A stretch of 64,000 nucleotides of DNA, from assembly GCA_000149265.1 (NCBI GenBank), contig CH002658.1:105805-169804 (forward strand), given 5' to 3'. The position numbers and the translations under genes are program-made. This DNA is from Ciona savignyi. Taxonomy: Eukaryota; Chordata; Ascidiacea; Phlebobranchia; Cionidae. Shown here one piece after another: positions 12,101 to 23,500 of the stretch (its first letter is position 1; each line of letters opens with the position of its first letter). A model generated the notes under the pieces. It was not told the DNA's origin and made no database searches. It worked only from the letters and a program-made list of their open reading frames with translations.

Positions 12101-14001
12101 ACAACCCCATGAGCGCCATGCGATATCTGCTGCTCAAGCAATCCTTACAACGGCAAAACGAAGACGGCCTGAGCAGTCTAAGGTGATCAGGGTGTGTGTT
12201 GTGTGACTTTGTGTTACATAAAAATCGTGTTTCGAAATTATTATATAAAATAGAAAACACATTAAATTAGAGCATTCGGCTTGGTCCACCACACACGCCA
12301 TATGGCGTACTAGTGTTTGTTTGTTTTTATATTGAGATTACGCCCTGTAAACGAAACAAAGCAATTGGTAAAGATGGTGTGTCTGAATCTGAAAATGGTT
12401 TTGATCATTCTTTCCGTTAATAACATTTTGGAACTTTCGAAAAGAAAAGTACTGCTTCGCCGCCGTCTATTTTCCCGCAATTGCACTGTAGATTAGTGTC
12501 GGTGACCACTTTTGTCCGCTTGACCGTAGGTAGGCCGATTGTGATAACTCATTGAATGTATTTCGGTCGTTTAGCTGGGTCGGTTAGAGCGTCTGCTGTA
12601 AACCGAGAGGTGGTCGAATCGAAACCAGGCGATGATTAGTTTCTTGGAAAAGACACTGTCGATTTTCGCCTTAACCTATAGTGTACTCGTGGGCTGATTA
12701 AAACAGTAGAAATATGTCAAGCATACACTGCAATGGCTGCGATAACCCGGTGATTAACACACAATAATCGGATTAACCGTGTGATAACACACCATCGCGT
12801 TTTTCTATAAATAGGGATACGCACATGATTATCTATCCGAATCTTTGCAAGGTATGTTCAGCGCTCATTAAATTCTTATACAATAAACGAATACCTTGTT
12901 CGTTTCAAAACAACACGACGCGAAATTAATTTTTTCTTCTAGCGTCGGAAACGGCGCACGGAAATAATAAAATATGATGGATAGCTTAAGCTGAAACAAT
13001 AACATTAATTTTCCACCACTGGTTATAACAGTAACTGGCCTTGCGATTAGCATATACGATTACAGAATTTAATTTATAACGTTATCAGTAACTAAAACGC
13101 AAATAACAACAAGTAAAAGGAATATGTGATCATGCGGATACTAAAAAACGTTCTTTAAAACACGTCACGAAAAGATTGATAGAAGACATAAAACCGTAAC
13201 ACACGCGGTACTTATTCTATATTCCAGTGCAAAAACGCACAGAAATAGACGCAGCCTGTCGTTAGTCAATAATACTAAGTTGGGTACACATTTGAATACG
13301 TTGAATAATTAAAGTACACTGGTTGTATTAAAGTTAAACACAGAGCTCTGCTCTGTGCGCCGTATTTCTGATATCTTGAGCCGTCTTGCATGCGACACAA
13401 GGCACTAGAACATTTTTCACATCGCCTAGCATCGCTTTTACAATTCAAACTGTGTATAATTTTGATGTTTAAGTGTAATAATTTTAATATAAATTTTTCT
13501 TTTTCCAATTTTATTTTATTTTTTTATTCGTATGGTTTGGCGGCCACGTCCATTGCAAAAACGTAAGGTAAATAATTGATTGGATTATACGTGTTTTAAC
13601 GACTGTCGTTTTGCCGCCTTTCCGTTTTCCAATTTTTTATCAAAGGTCCAGCTTCGTGTTTTCCTCGTTAAAACAACAAATAAATTAAACTTAACCCGTT
13701 CGTCTTCGTCCGACTAGTACCGAATGATTTCAAATTTGTAACCGTCAGTCTTTGTCCGACTGATTTCCAATTCTAAACCCGTCCGTCTCCGTCCGACAGG
13801 TACCGACTGATCTCGAAGACCCGCGGCCGCGTCTTCACCAACGTCACTGTTGACGTGGGCGGTCCGACTCCGAAGTTCATCGAGCTGATGAGGAGCATGA
13901 GGGCGGAGTTCGGGAAGGAGCGGCTCTTCTCCTGCTTCGACGCGCTCCTCTGGCTCTACCACAAGCTCGCCGAGGACGACGTGGTCGGCAACGACGAGTG
14001 A
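9164..14001 (+). CDS. B4GALT: Beta-1,4-galactosyltransferase family glycosyltransferase (Golgi type II membrane protein)
   Basis: Four coding exons, 9164-10016, 11505-11645, 12032-12182 and 13800-14001, total 1347 nt (448 residues), with phases 1, 1, 2 agreeing at each junction. Start chosen at 9164 because it has A at -3 and precedes a membrane segment at about residues 32-50 ([19 protein letters not shown]), as in type II Golgi enzymes. The catalytic domain shows [41 protein letters not shown], the metal-binding motif in FHDVDLL, FGGVS, the WGWGAEDDD acceptor/catalytic motif, RMISHSHD and a terminal TNVTVDVG. The family transfers Gal (or GalNAc) from a UDP-sugar to terminal GlcNAc on glycans. 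Oddities: about 15 extra residues lie between DKFEY and FGGVS, Val stands immediately before FGGVS, and there is a 46-residue extension after VDVGG. Which vertebrate paralog it matches is unclear. It lies wholly within an INTS3 intron on the same strand. Confidence 0.92.
10053..10175 (-). mobile_element. 3' fragment of SINE family 1, reverse
   Basis: Degenerate tail half (GTCGGGTTATCGAAGCTACT and TGTATATGAT) in the first intron of the galactosyltransferase gene. Confidence 0.55.
10652..10765 (-). mobile_element. tRNA-like SINE (family 2), reverse
   Basis: On the minus strand it reads GTGTGGCCGAATGGTTTAC, then CTTAGTGACGAGCC, then GTTTCGAAACTT, ending A-rich. It is the same element as 36965-37065, 38940-39050 and 53205-53320. 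Confidence 0.7.
12573..12840 (+). mobile_element. Divergent tRNA-derived SINE (family 1-related)
   Basis: The head GGTCGGTTAGAGCGTCTGCT with a downstream GGTCGAATCGAAACCAGG looks like tRNA box A and box B. The body and the GATTATCTATCC tail resemble family 1 weakly. Confidence 0.6.
13533..13635 (+). repeat. Dispersed repeat family 3, copy 1
   Basis: TTTGGCGGCCACGTCCAT, then GTGTTTTAACGACTGTCGTT, then TTTTGCCGCC. Shared with 17971-18080 (reverse) and 45317-45420. Confidence 0.65.
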
Positions 14002-14072
14002 CGTCATCGAACCTCGTGATGACGTCATCTAACCTCGTGATGACGTCATCGAACCTCGTGATGACGCCACGA
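13999..14072 (+). repeat. 21-bp tandem repeat carrying a CRE-like palindrome
   Basis: TGACGTCA occurs at 13999, 14020 and 14041, and as TGACGCCA at 14062, at an exact 21-bp period with spacer TCGAACCTCGTGA. The first copy overlaps the TGA stop codon of the galactosyltransferase. Confidence 0.85.
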
Positions 14073-14554
14073 AAGCTACATTTCTTGTTCAGAGCAGACG
14101 TCTCGCACAGTTGACGTGTGTTTGTGTTTGAAAGATACAGCTATGCGCGACAAATATACCACAACCGAGAAATAGTGTGTACGCGTCGGTGTGTTGTTGT
14201 TTGTCCGACTTCCCGCTGTCTCTTGTTGCCGAGGAAACCGCTACAACCCGGTTTCAACTGGAAACGTCTTCTTTTTTTCTCCGCGACTACGCAACGGAAG
14301 GAAATACGTATTTTGCATATTCGCTGCCAAATGGGCGGTGTTCTATGCAAACGCTAGCGGATAGAGGTATCTATCTACAGGTTTGCTTGTATAGATTAAG
14401 CTGCTTAGCTTGTGTAGGCTGTAATATAGCTTTTAGGTATATTTAAAGCAAGGTATTGTACGGTGTAGGTCAGTTTTTTTTACTTCTAGGCTAGAATTTT
14501 GTGTAATTTTGCATTTTCATCCGTTTGTTTCGAACATCAGAATCTTGTTACGCA

Positions 14555-17500
14555 ATGCTCCGAATAATCCTATGTTTCCTGATTTTGTGCACAACGTCTG
14601 TGCTTTCCCAACACGCCTGGGGAGACTGGTCGGCGTTCACACCCTCTGCTACCGCGCCAACAAGAGAAAGATCCAGAAACTGCTCGTCAGACATACGTAA
14701 GGATACGCTGAATGTTAAAATCTCCATGTACAAAGTACAACCAATGGTCAACGACAGTCGTTATAGCATCATGTTTTTTGACGGTTTGACGGGGGCTATT
14801 ACACCGTGTTGTAGGTTATAATTTGTGCGATACATTTTTCTCGGCCATAGCAGCGCCTGCTTATTGGTCAAGGTGAAGACACACTCTTCGGGTTATAAAC
14901 CGACCGGCTGGACAGTCAGGAACAATAGCCGGATCCACACGTTCGCGAGCCCACTAACCGCTGGTTTGTTTCATTATAGTGGGCGTATGCTCGACACCCA
15001 ATTAATTAAAAACGTCATCAATTCGCCCCTTTGCGAGCGTGTGGATCCGGCATATAGGCAAAAGAGCTACCGCGGGTGGGCCGAGTTTTTGCAGTGTCTG
15101 TCTTAAATCGGCCTATAATGTATACTACATAAACAAACATGGTCAATCGACTCGACGGTTTCGGTCGTAAGCCCGATTTAGGTCAGTAACGGCAGGTGCT
15201 GTCTCCATTAAATTGCCGGAGTTCATCTCCTCTCCCCCTATTTCGGTCAGTGGGTCCAAGCACTTTGCCGTCGTCGTCTGAACCCGTTTGAATTTATAGT
15301 CAAAACCGTTGATATATTTTCCATATTGTGACCCTTTCCCACCAGCTACCGACTGCATTAACAACTACTACTCGGAAAAATACACCAACTGCTTCGATGC
15401 TCGTTGCGGGATGTCAATATCACCGTTCGGTAGTAAAGTGACCGGCGCTTGCACGGGTCTGTGCGACATGGCCATTCAAGTCTCCACCTTTACATGCCCT
15501 CTTGTCACCACTTGCACGTAAGTTCATGGCGTGTCGAACATTGTGTTTGTCCGACCATTAATCGGACCGATTCGCTCGGTCGGTTAGGGCGTCAGCTTTC
15601 ACCCCAAAGGGTGTAGATTTGAAACTGATCGCTAGCTATTCATTTTCTTGGGCAATGTACTTTACGAACATCGCCTAAACCTAGTGGAATGATGAATTCT
15701 GCCAAATTGAGAAACGTATAAATATTACACAACATACTGTAATAGCTCCGGTAATCCGACGGTTGGCGCGAGGTAATCTGCCGACAATCCTTGTCTCTAC
15801 GCCCGTAGCGTTTTTTCATTCGAGGGGATAAAAATGATTTACTATCCAGATAAAGCCTGCCCGCCCTGCGAGGTCGGTGGAGTGACGGCTTTCAGCCGAA
15901 AGATTCTTGGATTTAAACGAACAAAGACTTAGCGGACCTTGCCTAAACCCAGTGAATTAAAGATTTAAACTAAAACGGCAGAAACATCTACAATATACAA
16001 CATGTTGCAGTAGCTTCGAATCAACGAAAAAAACATGACAATTCTGGTGCAATAACCCACCTCCCTGCGTTTTCCAAATCACAGAAAAAACACACCTCAA
16101 TTTTCTTCCCCATTTCTCAATTGTATACCACCTAAACTAACACAAAATATCATAAGATGAGCAAGCACCGCTATTAGCATGACGTGCCATTATATTTACA
16201 GCCTGATGAATTTTTTCCACTGCACTGGGCCGTGCGACGGTGAGTGGGCGTCGTGGTCGTACACTTCCTGTAGTCAAAACTGCAACAGCGGGACTCGAAC
16301 TAAAACTAGAATTTGTAAAGACACCTCAGGCAACACTGTCAACTATTGTCTCGGTGAGTGCATGGTTTGGACGACTGGCCAGAACTTCAAATAGTTTAGG
16401 TTGATCGAACTGTTGTGATTGTAGGTAGAAATAGTGGCCTTTAGAACACACGAGGTTTAAACTCATGTAAGCGGCAGCTGGTGAGTGTTCTCTGCCGAGT
16501 GGATTGATACTCTTGGGGGCTAAAAGTCGTAGGGTTAAAACTCGTTTGGGTCAACACTTTTTTGGGGTTAATACTCATGTAGGTTAAAACTTGTGTGGCT
16601 TACAACTCGTGTTGGTTAATACTTGTGTGGGTTAAAACTCGTATGGGTTAATACTCGTGTGAATTAATACTCGTGTGAATTAATACTCGTGTTGGTTAAA
16701 ACTTTTGTGGGTTGATACATGTGTGGGTTAAATTACGGCGGAGTTAAAACGCCGGAGTTTTTGTGTAATTGAATCTCTGTAGAAGCACGGAAATGACAAT
16801 AAGCGATGCGTGAATTAGCGCAAGTATGAAATAGGAATTGGCGATTTAATCTACTGTTAAAATACGCAACGGCAAGTTGAGTTTATTTTCGGATCGTTTT
16901 TGTTAATGTTTTTTGCGTATTTTTCTCGCAAAATTTCTTTAAGTAGATAATATAATAAAAATGTAAGTTGTATAAAAATGTTTATTTAGAATTCCAACCA
17001 CCATTGATACATTCTTGTGTTTCGTCAAAACAGTAACGCGCCCAATACTTTAAAATAGTCGTTGAATTTAGGGTGCCCAAAACAGACATAGTTTGAGATT
17101 ATATAGTTTAGTTTTATTTGCCATTTTCTAATTAAAATATGATGTTTAAAGGGGAAATACCTTCAAATCAAATTGAAGGAAAAAAAATACACGAAACTAA
17201 ACGAAGAACAATTAAATGAACAAAAAACGAACGCCGGCGTAACAATTATGAAAGATTAATGAAATTACATCGAGTTAGTTTCCCGTTCAGATAAGCGATA
17301 GCTTAATCGCAACAAGCGCGAATAAACGCAGTTGGGCGCTGAACAAGAATGTTTGGAACTCGTTGTTTTAGCGCGTCAGCGTTACGAAAGGACATCCTGT
17401 CGTATGAAGTGCAATTCGCTCACCTGTCTAAACGCGCCACTTACGTCAGATTCAGATGTATTACCGAACATTCCATGAAGGAGCAAAAATGTACCGACTA

Positions 17501-20500
17501 AAAAGTTACATTTTATGAAATGACGTGCCATATTTTGTTTGCTTTTTACAAATTTACACTCAGATTATAAATTACTATTTATAAATTGTAAAAAAGTATT
17601 ATCTTTTTATTTGTGCCATAGGTGTTGACAAACCTAAACCTAAAACCTAACCAAACTTGTAGTTGATTACTATAGACGGGCTGAAATAGTTTTTTTTTGT
17701 GAGTTCACTACAAGAAACTTTCGTTGTCGATTTGTGTATAATGTGACCAGCTAACGTTTTTTTAATTGGCATATGTTAGAAATAAGTTTATATTAAAAAT
17801 GCTACAACTTTGATAAATAATTGAAATACCATGGTTATTACTAATCCATCAGAGATTTACTCATGCGATTTCCAACATATACCAAAGCTGTACTATTTTT
17901 TAAAACTAACTTAATTCCATCTTAGTTTAGGTTATTTTTTGTTTCCACGATGAAAGCATGAAGCAGGACCTGTCATAAAAACGGGAAAAAACGGCAAAAC
18001 GATAGTCGTTAGAACACGTCTAGAAACCAATCAATTATAAGTTTCGGTATAATTAGACGTGGTCGCTAAACCCACATAAAAAAATAAATAAAATAAAAAT
18101 GTTTATAAAAAATTACACCAAGCCTCGAAGAAAAGTGTGCAGTCTTTTGTCAAAACTGTCGTGATTTTTATTATCTGTCTACTGTTATAAAAGTCTGGAT
18201 ACACACAGCTGTAGTTTTAACCCATCTACACACTTGGGCAGGTGGGAGAGGGTCAAGCACGCAAATAAAGACGGAAGCTTGCAACACGATGACGTGTCCG
18301 GTGTACGCGCCGTGGTCCGTATTCTCGACGTGCAGCGTCAGTTGCAACAATGGAACGCATAGCAGAACCAGGAACTGTCTGGAAGCGAATGGACCAAGCA
18401 CAACGGTGAAATTACTTTGTAAATTTGAAAAGGTCGTGTATTGGCACGAAAAAAACTACAAAAAGCGCGAATTTCAGTCTGTAATTTGTATCGGAATTTT
18501 TATTTTAAAAATTTTCCTGTTCACACCCGGTTTATAATTTAGGGAAACGCCCTTTTTCTAAATCATGTCTAACCAAAAACGAATTTCAGCCTGTTTAAAT
18601 AATATTGCAATTTTGTTTTTAATAATTTTCCTTTTTACACCCCTGTTTATAATTTAGGAAAACGCCTTTTATCTAAATCAGGTTAAAGTACTTTTATTCG
18701 CATCAACCACGCAACACCACAGCGGTATAAAACGATGCGATAAAATTCGCCAGCACTTCAAGTGCGGTAACTTCCACTTAGAGGGCTACCGGGTTATCAA
18801 ATATATTTGGATATTACTTAGCGTGTTGTTTTTCAGGTATTCATCCACTGGACTACAGGGTGGCACGCCCTCCCTAGTCACAAACGCTAAAAACCCGCTA
18901 TTTTAAAAATTAAAAATATGTATATAAAAAATGTGTGTGACTTAAACAAACGTTAAAATAGAAAGAAATGTTTATAGAAATAACAACAGGGAGGGGTATG
19001 GAGAAGAACAGATTAAAATGCTGGTAAAATTACCTAAACCTCTCATTTACCCAGTTCTGCTTCTCCAGGGTATCGGTTGTGGTGCAAACAACTTGATCAC
19101 CGAGACGGATCAACAATTCTGCAACGTCCAATCGTGCCCATACTATTCGGCTTGGGTGAACGGCTCGTGCAGCACGAGTTGCGCGGTTGGTACCACCACC
19201 GACACACGATCGTGCGTCTACCAAGGCGCATCGAGCTCGCTTTGTCTCGGTGCCGCAGCTAATGGAGTGCAGGTGAGAACTTAGAACTTTTATGTTTAAC
19301 TAATATAGATCTTTTAGGATAGCTTTTGTGTTATCCTTATGAATGGGAAAACGCAAAGGGTGTTTAACAAACATGCAATCGTTACATCACATTGCGGTTA
19401 CTGTCGGGTTACCGAAGCTATTGTAGTGTGTTGTGAATGATTCAAACATTCCTTTCATTTGGTAGAACCTATTAATTCAAGTATAGGCAATATCCGCTAA
19501 GTGCTAGGCCAAGGAAACAACCGACTCACTAGCGACCAGTTTCGCACTGGACTAACCCACCGTGGTAATCGCTCAGACAACTTGAAAACCATGCATGCGT
19601 TATAGTTTAGTTGCATTTTAATAAATAAACATTTGCACATTGATTGTTTTATGATGAACATATATAATTAACCTTACGCGTTGATTGTTTCATTGTCTAA
19701 TGTAATAATGTACCTCTAAGGTCAAAAACTTGTTTTAAGGATAAAGGTGATACCCATTTTAGTTTGTAAGCTGAGTAGTATTGTGATTATTGTTTAATAG
19801 TTACAGCCTTAATAAAAATAATATAAAATACTGAATGATTATCACGATAGTTGCATTGGCGAATATCATTAATATCGTATTATCCTGCCGGATGACCTTG
19901 AGCCGGATAATTTTGGTACATTCCCTACTTTGTGTAACATTACTGGTATAAACGTGAAAGTAGGAAATGTACTTTCCGTCACAAAGTATATTCCCTACTT
20001 TGTGACAAAAACTTATACCATCACTGGTATGAACGGGATGTCGCACAGATATCAACCAAACCTAAAAACTTGCTACAGTCACCGCGCTTGTAGCGATTCC
20101 GTCCGATCAGCGCAACCTAACATAGGGTCGGTCACCCCTATCTTAATTCACACCCCACACTTACAGAGCATCACTTCGTCGTGTAACTTGGGCCCATGCC
20201 CCGCCTGGACGGAATGGGTTGCCACCACCCCTTGTACAGCGACATGTGGAAATGCTGGTTCACAGACTCAATCTCGCTCGTGTCTGGCAGGCAGCACAGT
20301 AAGTCCTGGAGAATCTTATTTTTGTGTGTTCCCCCATTTGCTACCCATGTTGCAACCTGTCCTATAACCCTAAACACTATGTTATAATTTTAAACAACTT
20401 GTTTTTCCGATACTGTTTAAAATCCAATTCCCATAAATTTAATTACTACATTCAAAAGCTTAGGAGTTTTAATAAACATGACAATTTAGCTCAGGAGTGT

Positions 20501-23500
20501 TTAATTACTTTAAACTGTATGACAGTAATTTTAACCCCCACCCCATGGATTATGTTACTTCCACCCCTGTGTTATACTTTCAACACAAATTGGGTATTGT
20601 TAAATCCAGCCGGTATTTAAGCTGGTTTTACCTCACACCACTGACTTCTTAACCCAAATTTTTTCTTCATATTGATTACTTTACAACAACAATTTTCATC
20701 ATAAAAGTTGCCATACCGCTCACATTTTTAACCCCCAATTTTCACCCTTACATAATTATTCCGTGCTGTTTTTTATCAACCCCTATTTTAACCCCAATTG
20801 TTCTTTCAGACCACTTACTTCTGAACCCCAATTTTCACCCCAAATATTACTTCATACCGCTTACTTCCGAACCCCAATTTTTACCCCGAATATTACTCTA
20901 TACTGCCTACTTCCGAACCCCAAATATTACTCTATACCATGTACTTCTGAACCTTAATTTTCACCCCAAATATTACTCCATACTGCTTACTTTCAAACTC
21001 CAATTTTACCCTAATTATTACTGTATACGGCTTACTTCCCAGCCCCAATTGTTAATTTTTACCCCGAATGATACTCCGCAGCCATCAGTTTTGTGTCCTG
21101 GAGCAGGAGGTTCATCCACAGCAACACAGCCAGTTTCTTGCAATGTCATCCCATGTCCATCGTATTCCTCATTTGTGTCAACCACCCCCTGCAATCAAAC
21201 CTGCGGCAGTGGGGCAGAGGTAAGAAAGGGGGAAGGGAAGTTTTTTTGGGGGGAGCAAAGGCACAGTTTACGTTCATCCGCACTCATGCCAAGTTTGGAA
21301 CTCGTATTGCATGGCAGATACAGACAAATTAAAAGTTTTTAATAATACCTTATTGTGGCAGTCTAAGTATAAATTTTATTGGTTCCTTTTAATACCTTGT
21401 ATCGGCGTTGGATGATGGCTCTTTGAGTAATTTAAAATCCTACATATTGTGAAGGGTTGATTTATCAGGTTTTTTAAATGTGTAACGTGTTATCTCAAAT
21501 TAAATTCATATATATATTTATTCATGTTTATGATTTTTGTTCCCCTTGTGTTTACTGTCATTTTCTGATGGTTTTAAGTTTTAGAGATAGGAGTTTTGCT
21601 CTACCTGTTTCCGTATAGTTTGATTTGGTCATCAAATTGCATAAAAAAGGAGATAAATGAAATAATCACAAATTCACCACACATTTAAAAAGTCTGTATC
21701 ATTTATTCATGGCTTTATTTTTTTTATTCAAAATAAAGTTATGAATTGTTTGTTTCTGAATTCATCGCAGACCTTCACCAAAACGTGCATGTTCAATGGA
21801 GTTGTGTCAAGCGCATGTGTGGATGGTACAACAGTGTCGGAATTGCGACCGTGCAACACACAGGTTTGTTATTTTTCTCTTGTTGAAACATCAACTTGTA
21901 AGTTCACCAGATGGAAAATTGGGTGTTCCTGTGTTGTTTTGTGATATAACCTGGATCCATAGATTACCCTCATTATATACTTTATCCCTATTACCCTTTG
22001 AATGACTGTGGTCCAAATCGGTTATAAAAGACCCTAGGTGCGTAGATAACTTGATCACACTCATGAAATATCACTCTGAGCGTAAATGTGGGTCAATTAG
22101 ATATCTGGATCACAATTAATTTACACAAATTTATAACTTAAATACTTCTAGTAATAGTTCATTGTGTGAACAAGTCTACAGAACTAAATAAATGTTGATA
22201 AACAGAGATGACATGTGAACAACTTGAAATGTTAACAAGGTAACTTTCCCAATCAGGACTGTCAATTTGGTTCCGTGATTGATGTATCATCATGCACAGC
22301 GTCTTGTGGAGGGGGTACCGTGAACCAAGTCCAGCAATGCATTACACCTGGATGTCATTTGCCCAATGTAAGTGGGCCAATCTAATATGTTGTAAGAAAT
22401 TATAATGAAGTGAGCATGACCATTATAGTTTTGCATTGTGAGAGATATGTGTACAATGGTGGGTCTAACGAACTGGNNNNNNNNNNNNNNNNNNNNNNNN
22501 NNNNNNNNNNNNNNNNNNNNNNNNNNNNNNNNNNNNNNNNNNNNNNNNNNNNNNNNNNNNNNNNNNNNNNNNNNNNNNNNNNNNNNNNNNNNNNNNNNNN
22601 NNNNNNNNNNNNNNNNNNNNNNNNNNNNNNNNNNNNNNNNNNNNNNNNNNNNNNNNNNNNNNNNNNNNNNNNNNNNNNNNNNNNNNNNNNNNNNNNNNNN
22701 NNNNNNNNNNNNNNNNNNNNNNNNNNNNNNNNNNNNNNNNNNNNNNNNNNNNNNNNNNNNNNNNNNNNNNNNNNNNNNNNNNNNNNNNNNNNNNNNNNNN
22801 NNNNNNNNNNNNNNNNNNNNNNNNNNNNNNNNNNNNNTTGACACCACCAAACGCTGGTTTCTAAATTTTCTCTTTTCCTGAACAGGCGTGTTGGAATGCC
22901 TCCTGGTTTGACACTTCCAACTGCACAGTGGTCTGTGGAAACGGGACCAAAACCCAAGGGAGGAATTGCAATCCTCTTACTGGCTGCACCCCCAATGTGA
23001 GTTAGATTACTTAGTTCCTGCATTTAGGGAGGGTTTCTAAAATGGAAAATTTAAAATTGCCAGTTTTCAAAATTTTGGGAACCGTTGGCAAATGAGAATA
23101 TTCATTTATGTTGTCGTTATTCGGACAACGATAGTTATTTATCTTATCTTTAGGCCATAGTCCCATGGTCAGGGCAACATTCGCTAAATGCACCAAAGGG
23201 AAACAGCCATACATACACATATATAAGTCATTATTGTGTGAACCAAGCCCATTTGAAGTAGACATATAGACATACCTCATGGAGTAAAAGCAAAAGCATT
23301 GTTTCACCTTTTTCACTTTTTTGTTGAAGTTCCATTTATATTTGTTGTCACTTTCCTTATTCATCCAAGCCTTAATATGATGTTTTTGTTTTCTAGGACA
23401 CCCGAACAGTAAACTGCGTAGAACCGGTAAGTAACTTGTGTTTTTTGATTTTGAAATTAAAGAGGTGATAGGTTGATTATTTGTCACATGATGCGTTGCT

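Noticed and set aside
22290-23023. Long open frames on both strands across the N run
   Set aside because: They are open only because N was read as unknown residues.
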